Source of the DNA: an uncultured SAR86 cluster bacterium
Lineage (GTDB): Bacteria; Pseudomonadota; Gammaproteobacteria; Magnimaribacterales; Magnimaribacteraceae
Direction of reading: 5' to 3'
Assembly (NCBI GenBank): GCA_938048695.1
Contig: CALIUO010000022.1
Location: forward strand, 1 to 64,000
DNA: 64,000 bases
The notes beneath the pieces were generated by a model, which did no database searches, was not told the origin of the DNA, and saw only the letters and a program-made list of their open reading frames with translations. Every line of letters begins with the position of its first letter. The first letter of the stretch is position 1. Of this stretch, positions 16,940 to 26,389 are shown one piece after another. The position numbers and the translations under genes were made by a program.

Positions 16940-16943
16940 GAGA

Positions 16944-18167
16944 CTATTGCTCCAGAGCGATTAGGTCTTCGAAGCTCTCTTTTTTCTTTATTACCTTAAC
17001 AGCATCTTTTGAGACGAGTATTTCTTGAGGTTTTAATCTTGAGTTGTAATTAGAGGACATGACAGAGCCATATGCTCCCACATCCATAAATGCCAGGTAA
17101 TCATTAGGCTCTATTCTTAAGTTGCGATCTTTTGCTAAAACGTCTCCTGTTTCACAGACAGGCCCAGCTATATCATAAGTTTCCATATCAACTTCACTTC
17201 GCTCTACTTCTTTTACTTGATGCCAAGCTTCATAGAGCGAAGGCCTGATTAGATCATTCATACCAGCATCAATAATCGCAAACTTTTTTTCACCCGCTTC
17301 TTTTATATACTCCACTTTTGTAAGCAATATTCCTGAAGTTCCTACAATCGATCTTCCAGGCTCTAATATTATCTGATAGTGACTATCCTTTAGCTTATTC
17401 TTAACCTCTGTAAGTAAGATCTTTGGATCTCCCTTATCTTCATCTTTATATTGAATTCCTAAGCCACCTCCTATGTCGAGAAATTTCAGATCATGACCGT
17501 CTGCAGAGAGTTGATCTGCTATATCTCTGACATAATCTAAGCTTTTGAGGATTAAATTTTCATCAGAAATCTGAGAGCCTATGTGACAAGCTACGGTTGT
17601 AATATTAACAAAATCATTTTCTTTTGAGAGTTCTGAAATCTTATTAACTGACTCCATGTCTAGTCCGAATTTAGAAGTTTTGGTACCTGTCTCTATATAT
17701 TTATGAGAATCTATTTTGATATCAGGATTTACTCTTAGCGCACAGTTTGTCGGCTTATTTAATTTCTTAGAGATTTCTAAAATTCTCTCAAATTCACCTA
17801 GAGACTCTATATTTATAGATAGAATATCGTTTTCAATCGCCAACTTAATTTCATCGTATGATTTCCCTACCCCAGAGAAAACAATTTTTTTCTTGTCTGC
17901 ACCGGCAAGAAGACATCTCTTTAGTTCATTCCCTGAAACGACATCAAACCCAGAGCCTAGCTCTGCTAATAGTTTAAGAATATTTATATTAGAGTTAGCT
18001 TTTACTGCATAACAGATAAGATCTTGATCTCTGATTTCTTTTTTGTAACTTTGGAAACTGCCCTCGATTTCTTTAGCAGAGTATATAAACAATGGAGAGC
18101 CATACTCCTTTACTAAATCAATAACAGGAATATCTTCAATAAACAGTTGCTCGTCAACTTCTTGCAT
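16944..18167 (-). CDS. lysA: Diaminopimelate decarboxylase
   Basis: PLP-dependent fold-III decarboxylase that makes L-lysine from meso-diaminopimelate. The Schiff-base lysine is in CYAVKANSN (about residue 58). Other marks are the His-Gly-type loop VACHIGSQI, the phosphate-binding LDIGGGLGI, LEPGRSIVG, and the C-terminal GPVCETGDVLAKDR and DVGAYGSVMSSNYN. The length of 407 is normal. The ATG lies inside the 3' end of lptM (14-bp overlap), an arrangement that should couple the two. Confidence 0.96.
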   Translation of the reverse strand: MQEVDEQLFIEDIPVIDLVKEYGSPLFIYSAKEIEGSFQSYKKEIRDQDLICYAVKANSNINILKLLAELGSGFDVVSGNELKRCLLAGADKKKIVFSGVGKSYDEIKLAIENDILSINIESLGEFERILEISKKLNKPTNCALRVNPDIKIDSHKYIETGTKTSKFGLDMESVNKISELSKENDFVNITTVACHIGSQISDENLILKSLDYVRDIADQLSADGHDLKFLDIGGGLGIQYKDEDKGDPKILLTEVKNKLKDSHYQIILEPGRSIVGTSGILLTKVEYIKEAGEKKFAIIDAGMNDLIRPSLYEAWHQVKEVERSEVDMETYDIAGPVCETGDVLAKDRNLRIEPNDYLAFMDVGAYGSVMSSNYNSRLKPQEILVSKDAVKVIKKKESFEDLIALEQ

Positions 18168-18279
18168 GGCTAAAAAAAATTTCTTCAGAGTTGCCAGGCA
18201 AGGTTAAAGGCACCTTATTCCCGCAGGCAGATAAGCTTAACATTAAAAGGATAAAGGAGATTCTTGCAGCAGAAATCAC
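18154..18279 (-). CDS. lptM: LptM-like (YifL) small lipoprotein
   Basis: A 41-residue lipoprotein read directly from the gap between argH and lysA. It starts at GTG (18279), which overlaps the argH stop as TAGTG and has AAGGAG six bases upstream. A hydrophobic segment, ISFILLMLSLSAC, ends in a good lipobox (Leu-Ser-Ala-Cys, Cys19), and after it comes GNKVPLTLP, matching the CG-K-PL-LP pattern of LptM/YifL. LptM assists oxidative maturation of the LPS translocon LptDE. In other Gammaproteobacteria the gene also precedes lysA or dapF. Small size makes this less sure, but position, ribosome site and motif agree. Confidence 0.85.
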   Translation of the reverse strand: MISAARISFILLMLSLSACGNKVPLTLPGNSEEIFFSHARS

Positions 18280-19682
18280 TATTTTCTCCTTTTTATAGCG
18301 GCTAAGGCTTTCTTAATTTCTTTCTTGACTTGAGAAGGCGCTGTTCCGCCTATTTGTTTCCTAGAGAGTATCGTTTTTTCTGGATCTAAATAGCTTTTTA
18401 CATCTTCTTCTATCAGTTTTGAGAATTTTCTTAATTCAGAAATGTCCAGTTCAAAAATTTGGGAATTTTTATTTTCAGCATAAGCAACAATCTTGCCAAC
18501 AACCTCATGTGCTTGTCTAAAAGGTATATTTTTCTCAACTAAGTAGTCAGCAAGATCTGTTGCTGTGATCTGTCCTTTGTAGCAATCTTTTTTCATCCTA
18601 TCTTTATTTGGCTGCATGCCATCAATAACTAGAGAAAGGAGAGCCAGACTGTCTTCAGAGAAATCTACACTACTAAAGATATACTCTTTATCATCTTGGA
18701 GATCTCTATTGTAGGCAAGAGGCAAGTTTTTCATTAAAGATAATAAGCCAGTTAGATTGGCTATGGTTTTTGAAGAGCCTCCCCTGATGAGTTCGGCCAT
18801 GTCAGGATTCTTTTTCTGAGGCATGATAGATGAACCAGTGCAGACTTCATCTGATAGCTGAACATAGTTAAATTGATTCGAAGACCATATGATTATCTCT
18901 TCACATATTCTAGATAGGTGTATTCCAATTATCGATAACGAGGAGGCTAGTTCTAAAACAAAATCTCTATCACTAACTGCATCCATGGAATTTCTACTTA
19001 TTTCTTTGAATCCTAGTTTCTTTGATAGTAATTCCCTATCTATGTTGAATCTTGTTCCTGATAATGCTGCTGACCCCAAGGGCATGACACTCGTTCTTTC
19101 TTTAGTATCCTGCAATCTAGAATAATCTCTAGATAACATCTCATACCAGGCCATTAAATGATGACCAAAGGTTACAGGTTGAGCTATCTGTAAATGAGTA
19201 AAACCAGGCATTATAGTTTCACTATTTCCTTCAGCTTTTTGAAGTATGGATTGTTGTAATACAGTTAATAACTTTGAGAGGTCATCAATTTTATCCATTA
19301 GAAACAGCCTTAAGTCTGTGGCGACTTGATCATTTCTAGATCTACCAGTATGTATTTTTTTTGCTGCAGCACCGGCGATCTTTACAAGCCTTGCTTCTAT
19401 GTTCATATGCACATCTTCTAGAGCAGGATCCCAATTAAACTTATCTTGTTGTATTTCATTAAGTATTTTGTTGAGACCTTTTTTAATCTTGTTTAGCTCA
19501 TTTGTACTAATCAACTTAGCTTTTTTTAGAATATCTGCGTACGCAATTGAGCCTTTAATATCAGCCTCAAATAATCTTTTATCTATATCTATAGATGCCG
19601 AGAAAGACTGTGCCAGTTTGTCACTGCCTGAGGTAAATCTTCCCCCCCAAAGCGGGTTCACTTCTTTTTCTTTTTTGGCCAT
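18279..19682 (-). CDS. argH: Argininosuccinate lyase
   Basis: Final step of arginine synthesis: argininosuccinate to arginine and fumarate. The superfamily signature GSSIMPQKKNPDMAEL is intact, and the N-terminal LWGGRFTSGSDKLAQSFSAS and HTGRSRNDQVATDLRLF are typical. Length 467 is normal. It is embedded in the metK-to-yigB operon, 4 bp after metF, and its stop overlaps the lptM start. Confidence 0.97.
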   Translation of the reverse strand: MAKKEKEVNPLWGGRFTSGSDKLAQSFSASIDIDKRLFEADIKGSIAYADILKKAKLISTNELNKIKKGLNKILNEIQQDKFNWDPALEDVHMNIEARLVKIAGAAAKKIHTGRSRNDQVATDLRLFLMDKIDDLSKLLTVLQQSILQKAEGNSETIMPGFTHLQIAQPVTFGHHLMAWYEMLSRDYSRLQDTKERTSVMPLGSAALSGTRFNIDRELLSKKLGFKEISRNSMDAVSDRDFVLELASSLSIIGIHLSRICEEIIIWSSNQFNYVQLSDEVCTGSSIMPQKKNPDMAELIRGGSSKTIANLTGLLSLMKNLPLAYNRDLQDDKEYIFSSVDFSEDSLALLSLVIDGMQPNKDRMKKDCYKGQITATDLADYLVEKNIPFRQAHEVVGKIVAYAENKNSQIFELDISELRKFSKLIEEDVKSYLDPEKTILSRKQIGGTAPSQVKKEIKKALAAIKRRK

Positions 19683-19686
19683 AGTC

Positions 19687-20520
19687 TTAGTCCAGGTTAT
19701 CTAGAATCAATTTCGTCGGTTCTAATTGATTAATAGTATAGAAATGTATACCTGGTGCACCTTTTTTTATCAACTCTTGAACTAGAGAGGAAACATAATC
19801 TATCCCAAATTTTTTAATATCTTCTTCTTCAGAGTATGAATCTAGTTGTTTGATTAATGAATCAGGTAATTTTGCTCCACAGTTATTTGCCATTCTAATT
19901 AAGCTATCTTTGTTGGAAATAGGCATAATTCCTGGAGTAATTGGCTTATCACAGCCTAATTTTTTGCAATTCTCTACAAATCTGAAGTATACGTCAGTGT
20001 CAAAGAAAAATTGCGTTACCGCTCCTTGTACCTCTCTAGACATTTTTTCACAAAAATACTTTAAATCATGATCAGGACTAACTGCTTCTGGATGAGTTTC
20101 AGGATAAGCACCTACTTCTATCTCGAAATAGTTATCATATTCTTCATTTATGTAATCGATCAAATCTACCGCGTAACGGAAGTCCCCAATTGACCCATGA
20201 CCAGAAGGAAGATCGCCTCTTAGGACTACTAATTTCTTAAGGCCCTTATCTTTATAGGCATTTAACGCATGCGATATAGATTCTTTATCAGAGCCTATTC
20301 CTGAAATATGAGGAGCTATAGGAGTCTTTGTAGCATCAAATAAAGATCTACAAGCATCTAGCGTTCCTTGTTGAGTTGATCCTCCCGCCCCAAATGTAAC
20401 TGAAAAATAATCTGCAGGGACGGCTTCAAAAATTTTAGCTAAATCAATAAGCTTTTTAGAGCCCGAAGCCGTTTTAGGTGGGAAAAACTCAAAACTAATT
20501 GTTTTCGAGTTTTTTTCCAT
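19687..20520 (-). CDS. metF: 5,10-methylenetetrahydrofolate reductase
   Basis: FAD-dependent TIM-barrel enzyme that makes 5-methyl-tetrahydrofolate for methionine synthesis. Marks are SFEFFPPKT (9-17), VTFGAGGSTQ (41-50), HISGIGSD, LRGDLPSGHG and FFDTDVYFRFV. The length of 277 is normal for the short bacterial type. It lies 11 bp after ahcY and 4 bp before argH. With metK and ahcY it forms a compact activated methyl cycle unit; the methionine synthase gene is not in the window. Confidence 0.96.
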   Translation of the reverse strand: MEKNSKTISFEFFPPKTASGSKKLIDLAKIFEAVPADYFSVTFGAGGSTQQGTLDACRSLFDATKTPIAPHISGIGSDKESISHALNAYKDKGLKKLVVLRGDLPSGHGSIGDFRYAVDLIDYINEEYDNYFEIEVGAYPETHPEAVSPDHDLKYFCEKMSREVQGAVTQFFFDTDVYFRFVENCKKLGCDKPITPGIMPISNKDSLIRMANNCGAKLPDSLIKQLDSYSEEEDIKKFGIDYVSSLVQELIKKGAPGIHFYTINQLEPTKLILDNLD

Positions 20521-20531
20521 AAATTTTTTAT

Positions 20532-21929
20532 TTAATATTTATAAATCTCTGACTTGAAGGGTCCTTCTTCCGGTACATTTATGTAGTCAGCTTGATCTGA
20601 AGATAGTTTAGTCATTACCCCCCCAAAACCTTCTACCATATATGAAGCAACTTCTTCATCTAGTTTTTTAGGCAGGACTTCTACTTTTATAAGTTCTTGT
20701 TTCTTATCATCATCATTTATATGAGCAAATTTCTTTTCATATAAGTACATTTGAGCTAGAACTTGATTGGCAAAAGATCCATCCATTATTCTTGAGGGGT
20801 GACCAGTTGCATTTCCTAGATTTACTAGGCGTCCTTCTGATAACAAAATAATATAATTTTCACTATCTAAGTCAGGAGTATCTCCAGCTTTTGTGTCTCT
20901 GAAGATTTTATGCACTTGAGGTTTTACTTCTTCCCAACTCCACTCATCACGCATGTATTGTGTGTCTATTTCAGTATCAAAGTGCCCTATATTGCATATA
21001 ACAGCGCCATTCTTTACTGCTTTTAACATATGCTTATCACACACCTTGTAATTTCCAGTAGTTGTAACCACAAGATCTGTATCCTCTAATAAAACTTTAT
21101 TGATCGACTCTTCTGAATCATTATTTATACCATCTATATATGGAGAAACTACTTCATAGCCATCCATGCAAGCTTGCATTGCGCAAATAGGATCAATTTC
21201 AGTCACTCTTACAATCATTCCCTCTTGCTTTAGACTTTGAGCAGATCCTTTTCCTACGTCTCCGTATCCGATTACCAATGCTTTTCTTCCGGCTAGGAAC
21301 ATATCTGTTCCTCTTTTGATACCGTCATTTAAGCTATGTCTTGTTCCGTATTTATTATCATTTTTTGACTTAGTCACTGAATCATTAACGTTTATAGCAG
21401 GCACCTTGAGCTCTCCCTTTTCAATCATCTCGTTGAGCCTTAGTACACCAGTAGTTGTTTCCTCTGTAATACCGTGAATATTTTCTAATATTTCAGGATA
21501 CTTATCATGAGCCATCGAAGTTAAGTCACCACCGTCATCAAGTATCATATTTGCGTCCCAAGGTTTACCCTCGCATAGAATTGTTTGTTCAATACACCAG
21601 TCAAATTCTTCTTCAGTCTGACCTTTCCAAGCAAATACCGGAACTCCTGATTCAGCAATTGCAGCTGCAGCATGGTCTTGCGTAGAAAAAATATTACATC
21701 CTGACCATCTTACTTCTGCGCCAAGTGCAGTTAGTGTTTCTATGAGTACAGCAGTTTGAATTGTCATGTGGATGCAGCCTAAAATTTTTGCACCTTTTAG
21801 TGGTTGCTCTTCACCATATCTTTCTCTTAATTTCATTAGTGCAGGCATCTCTGACTGAGCTATCACAATCTCTTTTCTTCCCCAATCTGCTAAAGACATA
21901 TCAGCGACTTTGTAATCATTATTACTCAT
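20532..21929 (-). CDS. ahcY: Adenosylhomocysteinase (SAH hydrolase)
   Basis: NAD-dependent hydrolysis of S-adenosylhomocysteine to adenosine and homocysteine. The NAD-binding motif [16 protein letters not shown] and the substrate motif [20 protein letters not shown] stretch (here with Val) are clear, as are TTTGNYKV and [13 protein letters not shown]. Length 465 with the C-terminal PFKSEIYKY agrees with the long bacterial form. It is five bases downstream of metK. Use of AhcY rather than the Pfs/LuxS route implies no AI-2 made by this path. Confidence 0.97.
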   Translation of the reverse strand: MSNNDYKVADMSLADWGRKEIVIAQSEMPALMKLRERYGEEQPLKGAKILGCIHMTIQTAVLIETLTALGAEVRWSGCNIFSTQDHAAAAIAESGVPVFAWKGQTEEEFDWCIEQTILCEGKPWDANMILDDGGDLTSMAHDKYPEILENIHGITEETTTGVLRLNEMIEKGELKVPAINVNDSVTKSKNDNKYGTRHSLNDGIKRGTDMFLAGRKALVIGYGDVGKGSAQSLKQEGMIVRVTEIDPICAMQACMDGYEVVSPYIDGINNDSEESINKVLLEDTDLVVTTTGNYKVCDKHMLKAVKNGAVICNIGHFDTEIDTQYMRDEWSWEEVKPQVHKIFRDTKAGDTPDLDSENYIILLSEGRLVNLGNATGHPSRIMDGSFANQVLAQMYLYEKKFAHINDDDKKQELIKVEVLPKKLDEEVASYMVEGFGGVMTKLSSDQADYINVPEEGPFKSEIYKY

Positions 21930-21934
21930 AATTT

Positions 21935-23092
21935 TTATCCTTTTAAAGCCTCAGCTTTATCTGTTTTTTCCCATGTAAATGCGGATTCTTCTCTTCCAAA
22001 ATGGCCATATGCAGCTGTTGACTGATATATCGGTCTTTTTAGATCTAGCATATTTATCAATTGTCTTGGTCTAAGATCAAAATGTTCTCTAACTAAGTCT
22101 GAAATCTTTTTTTCATCAATTTTGGATGTTCCAAATGTATTAACACTTATAGATGTAGGTTCTGCAACTCCAATTGCATAAGATACTTGTATTTCACACC
22201 TATCAGCTAAACCTGCAGCTACAATGTTTTTCGCAACATACCTTCCAGCATATGCTGCCGACCTATCAACTTTAGAAGGGTCCTTGCCTGAGAATGCACC
22301 TCCTCCGTGTCTTGCCATACCTCCGTATGTATCAACAATTATTTTTCTTCCTGTAAGCCCACAGTCTCCCACTGGCCCACCAATCTCAAATCTACCAGTT
22401 GGATTGATGTAGTACTTTGTATTTTCATTTAACCAATTTGATGGCAGTATCGGTTTAATTATTTCCTCCATTACACCTTCTTTAAGGTCTTCCTGGGAAA
22501 TATCTGGATCATGCTGGGTAGATAACACGACTGCAGATATAGATTGTGGTTTGCCATCATCTCCATAAACGAAACTAACCTGACTTTTTGCATCTGGTCT
22601 TAGCCAAGAAAGTTTATTACTCTTTCGTATAAACGCTTGTTGTTCTACAAGTCTGTGTGAATAGGTAATTGGTGCAGGCATCAAAACTTCTGTTTCATTT
22701 GTGGCATATCCAAACATCAATCCTTGATCTCCAGCTCCCTGCTCCAGGTCTTCACCTTCTCCTTCGTTAACTCCTTGCGCAATATCTTGAGATTGTTTAC
22801 CAATCGCATTTACCACTTCGCAAGTATTTCCATCGCAGCCTACATCTATGCTGTCATATCCAATATCTAGGATTACTTTTCGAGTTAGAGCTTCGAGATC
22901 GGGTTCTGATCCGCTTGTGATTTCTCCAGCTAAAACAACAAGATTGTCTTTAACAAGAGTTTCGCATGCAACTCTAGAATCTGGGTCGTCTTTCAACATA
23001 GCATCTAGTACAGCATCAGAAATTTGATCTGCCATTTTGTCCGGATGCCCCTCTGAAACAGACTCAGAAGTAAAAATTTTATATTCGGACAT
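21935..23092 (-). CDS. metK: S-adenosylmethionine synthase
   Basis: Makes SAM from methionine and ATP. Signatures are [20 protein letters not shown] (7-26), the [12 protein letters not shown] loop (near 118-129), and the [20 protein letters not shown] region. The length of 385 is normal. It is the first gene of the ten-gene minus-strand operon. A promoter (TTGTGA - 18 bp - TAAAAT) lies about 30-55 bp upstream and a GGAGA ribosome site precedes the ATG. In the short leader, CTCC could pair with the GGAG of that site. Confidence 0.97.
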   Translation of the reverse strand: MSEYKIFTSESVSEGHPDKMADQISDAVLDAMLKDDPDSRVACETLVKDNLVVLAGEITSGSEPDLEALTRKVILDIGYDSIDVGCDGNTCEVVNAIGKQSQDIAQGVNEGEGEDLEQGAGDQGLMFGYATNETEVLMPAPITYSHRLVEQQAFIRKSNKLSWLRPDAKSQVSFVYGDDGKPQSISAVVLSTQHDPDISQEDLKEGVMEEIIKPILPSNWLNENTKYYINPTGRFEIGGPVGDCGLTGRKIIVDTYGGMARHGGGAFSGKDPSKVDRSAAYAGRYVAKNIVAAGLADRCEIQVSYAIGVAEPTSISVNTFGTSKIDEKKISDLVREHFDLRPRQLINMLDLKRPIYQSTAAYGHFGREESAFTWEKTDKAEALKG

Positions 23093-23119
23093 GTTGTCTC
23101 CAGTTGATCGGGAGGAAGT

Positions 23120-23149
23120 ATTTTACACAAAACTTTAATTTTTTCACAA
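23120..23149 (-). promoter_or_regulatory. Putative sigma-70 promoter of the metK operon
   Basis: On the minus strand, TTGTGA (23144-23149) and TAAAAT (23120-23125) are separated by 18 bp. The predicted start gives a leader of about 20-25 nt before the metK ATG. Confidence 0.55.
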
Positions 23150-23167
23150 AAAAATGCCTTTTTATCA

Positions 23168-23191
23168 GTATTTCTATATACATAGAAATAC
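23168..23191. promoter_or_regulatory. 24-bp inverted repeat in the metK/tkt divergent gap (candidate operator)
   Basis: Perfect 10-bp arms GTATTTCTAT and ATAGAAATAC are separated by ATAC. The element lies about 19 bp upstream of the metK -35 box and 30 bp before the tkt start, where it would cover the tkt core promoter. It is not followed by a T-tract, so it is not a terminator. It could be the site of a dimeric regulator, which is not identified. Confidence 0.5.
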
Positions 23192-23221
23192 ATTTGCGCG
23201 ACAATAACTAATCTCAAAAAA

Positions 23222-25210
23222 ATGAGTAAAACTTCAAGCTCACAATCAGCAAACGCACTTCGAATACTCGCAGCAGATGCTGTGCAGCAAGCAAATTCAG
23301 GCCATCCTGGTATGCCCTTGGGAATGGCAGAAATAGCAGAGGTCCTTTGGCAACGGCATTTAATACACAATCCTTCTAATCCCAACTGGTTCAATAGAGA
23401 CAGGTTCGTGCTTTCTAATGGTCATGGTTCGATGCTCATATATTCCCTTTTGCATTTGAGTGGCTATGATCTAACTATTCAAGATCTTAAAGATTTTAGA
23501 CAGCTTCATTCAAAAACAGCTGGTCACCCAGAGTACGGAGTTACTCCAGGAGTTGAAACTACTACTGGACCACTCGGACAAGGGATATCTAATGCTGTTG
23601 GTATGGCGATAGCTGAGAAAGTTTTAGCTACTAAGTTCAATACTGAAAAGCACAAAGTTATTGACCACATGACTTATGTGTTTACTGGTGATGGATGTTT
23701 GATGGAAGGAATCTCTCATGAGGCCTGTTCCTTGGCAGGCACTCTTGGACTGGGTAAACTAGTTGTTTTGTACGATGACAACAACATTTCGATTGATGGA
23801 GAGGTTGATGGATGGTTTACTGAGGACATTCCAGCCAGATTTCTATCTTATGGTTGGGAGGTTATTTCTGATGTAAATGGCCATGATCTAGAAGAGATTA
23901 ATGCAGCTATAAAGAAAGCTAAAACCAGTCAAAATAAGCCAACCTTAATTTGTTGCAAAACAGTAATAGGCAAAGGTTCTCCAAATAAAGAAGGAACGGC
24001 ATCGACACACGGAAGTCCTCTCGGAGAAGAAGAGATTGCTTATATGAGGAAAGATCTCAAATGGGATAATGAACCTTTCGATATCCCAGCCAGTGTCTAT
24101 GAAGCCTGGGATGCTAAAAAGCAAGGAAGTTCCAAAGAAGAGGAATGGAATCAATTATTTGATCAATATCAAAAAGACAATGAAGAATTAGCGTCTGAAT
24201 TGAGACGAATAATGAATGGAGACTTGCCAGAAGGGGTTGAAGAGGCCGTTTACGGTTTTGTTGATGATGTTCAAAAAGATTTACCAAATATAGCCACCAG
24301 AGTATCTTCTCAAAGAGTGCTAAATGTTTTAGGTCCATTAATTCCTGAATTAGTAGGTGGATCAGCTGATTTAACAGGTTCAAATAATACTAATTGGGAC
24401 GGTACGATTGAGATAAGGTCTGATAATTTTGCTGGAAATTATATAAATTATGGCGTCAGAGAATTTGGTATGACAGGCATTATGAATGGAATGGTTCTTC
24501 ATGGAGGCATAAGGCCTTATGGGGGAACATTTTTAACCTTTTTAGACTATGCCAGAAATGCTGTTCGCATGGCCGCTTTAATGAAGATTCAGACAATGCT
24601 TGTATACTCCCATGATTCAATTGGTGTGGGAGAAGATGGGCCCACCCATCAGCCAGTAGAACATTTAACAAGTCTCAGAACTACCCCCAATCTTGAAACT
24701 TGGAGACCTTGTGATACTTCAGAGACAGCAATTTCTTGGCTCGCAGCTCTGGAAAATTCAGATAAACCTACTGCACTTATATTATCGAGGCAAGGACTGC
24801 CTAACTTTGAAAGAACTGCAAAACAGATTGATTCCATAAAAAAGGGTGCTTATACGCTGCATGAGCCAAACGAAAAACCTGAATTAATATTAATTGCTAC
24901 AGGGTCAGAGGTGGAAGTAGCTATTGCGGTAGCAGAGGAAGTAAAGGATAAAACACCTATTCGAGTAGTATCGATGCCTTGCTCTGAAAGATTTGATGTT
25001 CAATCAGATGACTACAAAGATTCAGTTTTAGGGAAAGGAATAAAAAGAGTTTCTATAGAGGCTTCTCATGCAGACTGGTGGAGAAAATACGTAGGGCTAG
25101 AAGGAGAAGTTATCGGTATGGATTCGTTCGGAGAATCTGCACCTGGAAAGGCTCTTTTTAACTATTTTGGTTTCACTAAAGAGCAAATTATTTCAAAATT
25201 AGATCTCTAG
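23222..25210 (+). CDS. tkt: Transketolase
   Basis: ThDP-dependent transfer of two-carbon units in the pentose phosphate pathway. Visible are the N-terminal [20 protein letters not shown], the ThDP motif [13 protein letters not shown] (about 157-169), the acidic DDNNISIDG, and later [19 protein letters not shown]. Length is 662. It begins a rightward run tkt-pgk-fba-dtd. The usual gammaproteobacterial neighbour gap/epd between tkt and pgk is missing. No ribosome site is seen before the ATG, which follows a run of A. Confidence 0.97.
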   Translation: MSKTSSSQSANALRILAADAVQQANSGHPGMPLGMAEIAEVLWQRHLIHNPSNPNWFNRDRFVLSNGHGSMLIYSLLHLSGYDLTIQDLKDFRQLHSKTAGHPEYGVTPGVETTTGPLGQGISNAVGMAIAEKVLATKFNTEKHKVIDHMTYVFTGDGCLMEGISHEACSLAGTLGLGKLVVLYDDNNISIDGEVDGWFTEDIPARFLSYGWEVISDVNGHDLEEINAAIKKAKTSQNKPTLICCKTVIGKGSPNKEGTASTHGSPLGEEEIAYMRKDLKWDNEPFDIPASVYEAWDAKKQGSSKEEEWNQLFDQYQKDNEELASELRRIMNGDLPEGVEEAVYGFVDDVQKDLPNIATRVSSQRVLNVLGPLIPELVGGSADLTGSNNTNWDGTIEIRSDNFAGNYINYGVREFGMTGIMNGMVLHGGIRPYGGTFLTFLDYARNAVRMAALMKIQTMLVYSHDSIGVGEDGPTHQPVEHLTSLRTTPNLETWRPCDTSETAISWLAALENSDKPTALILSRQGLPNFERTAKQIDSIKKGAYTLHEPNEKPELILIATGSEVEVAIAVAEEVKDKTPIRVVSMPCSERFDVQSDDYKDSVLGKGIKRVSIEASHADWWRKYVGLEGEVIGMDSFGESAPGKALFNYFGFTKEQIISKLDL

Positions 25211-25213
25211 AAA

Positions 25214-26368
25214 ATGAGATACAAAAAGCTTAATGAAATTAGCTTAAGCGACAAGTCTGTCTTATTAAGGCTTGATCTAAATACGCCCATCGATGCGGGC
25301 GCAGTCACAAATCAAGAAAGAATTATTAGGTCTCTACCAACAGTTAATTTCATTCTAGAATCAGGTGCCCGCTTGATAATCATGAGCCATCTAGGAAGAC
25401 CTGAAGAAAACAACATGTTTCAAGAGGAATTTTCTCTAGCACCTGTAGTTAAGGAAATGGAAGGTCTATTAAACATGCAAATCCCTCTTTACTCCTTGAG
25501 TGAGATTGAAGGTTTAGATCAGGTTGATCATATTTCAATTATAGAAAATACCCGATTTAATATTGGCGAGAAAACCAACGATATAGAATTATCAAAAAGA
25601 TTGGCAGCTTTGGCCGATGTGTTCGTCATGGATGCGTTTGCAACTTCACATAGGGCTCATGCTTCGACTACTGGAGTAATAACATTTTCTGATGATGCCT
25701 GTGCGGGATTTCTGTTGGATGAGGAGCTAACTGCTTTATCAAAAGTAAAAGAAAACGCGAAAAGTTCTGTAGCTGTCTTAGGTGGTGCAAAAATCTCAAC
25801 AAAATTAAGTCTTATTGATTCACTTTCCAAAACAGTGGATAAAGTAATCCTGGGTGGAGGTATTGCAAATACTTGTTTGGCAGCTAAGGGTTATGAGGTG
25901 GGTAAGTCGCTAATTGAAGATTCTATGCTAGAAGAAGCTAAAGAGTTAATAACAAATCCTAAAATATTAATACCGGAATCTGTAATTGTTTCTCTAAGTG
26001 CTGACGAGCCCGGAAGAATCACTTCTGCTAATTCAATACAGGAAAATGAAGCAATATTCGATATTGCTCCTGATTCCTTTGTTGATTTGGAGCCAATTAT
26101 TATGAACGCTGGAACCATTCTATGGAATGGACCGATAGGTTTTTTTGAAAAAGAAAATTTTTTTGCTGGCACAGCCATGATCGCTGAGATGATTATTTCT
26201 TCAAAAGGCTTTTCAGTTGCTGGCGGAGGAGATACTATCTCAGCTGCTGAAAAAGCAGGGGTGCTAGATAGCCTTGACTATGTTTCAACTGCAGGTGGGG
26301 CGTTCCTAGAATTCATGGAAGGAAAAAAATTACCTGCACTAGAAGCTTTGATAGATAAAGTAAATTAA
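25214..26368 (+). CDS. pgk: Phosphoglycerate kinase
   Basis: Glycolytic kinase between 1,3-bisphosphoglycerate and 3-phosphoglycerate. Marks are LRLDLNTPI (18-26), SHLGRPE, ENTRFNIGEK, DAFATSHRAHAST, VLGGAKISTKL, and the nucleotide site GGGDTISAAEKAG near the C-terminus. Length 384 is normal. It follows tkt by 3 bp. Confidence 0.97.
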   Translation: MRYKKLNEISLSDKSVLLRLDLNTPIDAGAVTNQERIIRSLPTVNFILESGARLIIMSHLGRPEENNMFQEEFSLAPVVKEMEGLLNMQIPLYSLSEIEGLDQVDHISIIENTRFNIGEKTNDIELSKRLAALADVFVMDAFATSHRAHASTTGVITFSDDACAGFLLDEELTALSKVKENAKSSVAVLGGAKISTKLSLIDSLSKTVDKVILGGGIANTCLAAKGYEVGKSLIEDSMLEEAKELITNPKILIPESVIVSLSADEPGRITSANSIQENEAIFDIAPDSFVDLEPIIMNAGTILWNGPIGFFEKENFFAGTAMIAEMIISSKGFSVAGGGDTISAAEKAGVLDSLDYVSTAGGAFLEFMEGKKLPALEALIDKVN

Positions 26369-26389
26369 ATTTATTTGTGGAGAGAGAAT

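Noticed and set aside
23093..23221. SAM or SAH riboswitch upstream of metK/ahcY.
   Set aside because: The predicted leader is only about 20-25 nt and no consensus SAM-I, -II, -V, SAM/SAH or SAH element can be recognised. ahcY is 5 bp from metK and has no leader.
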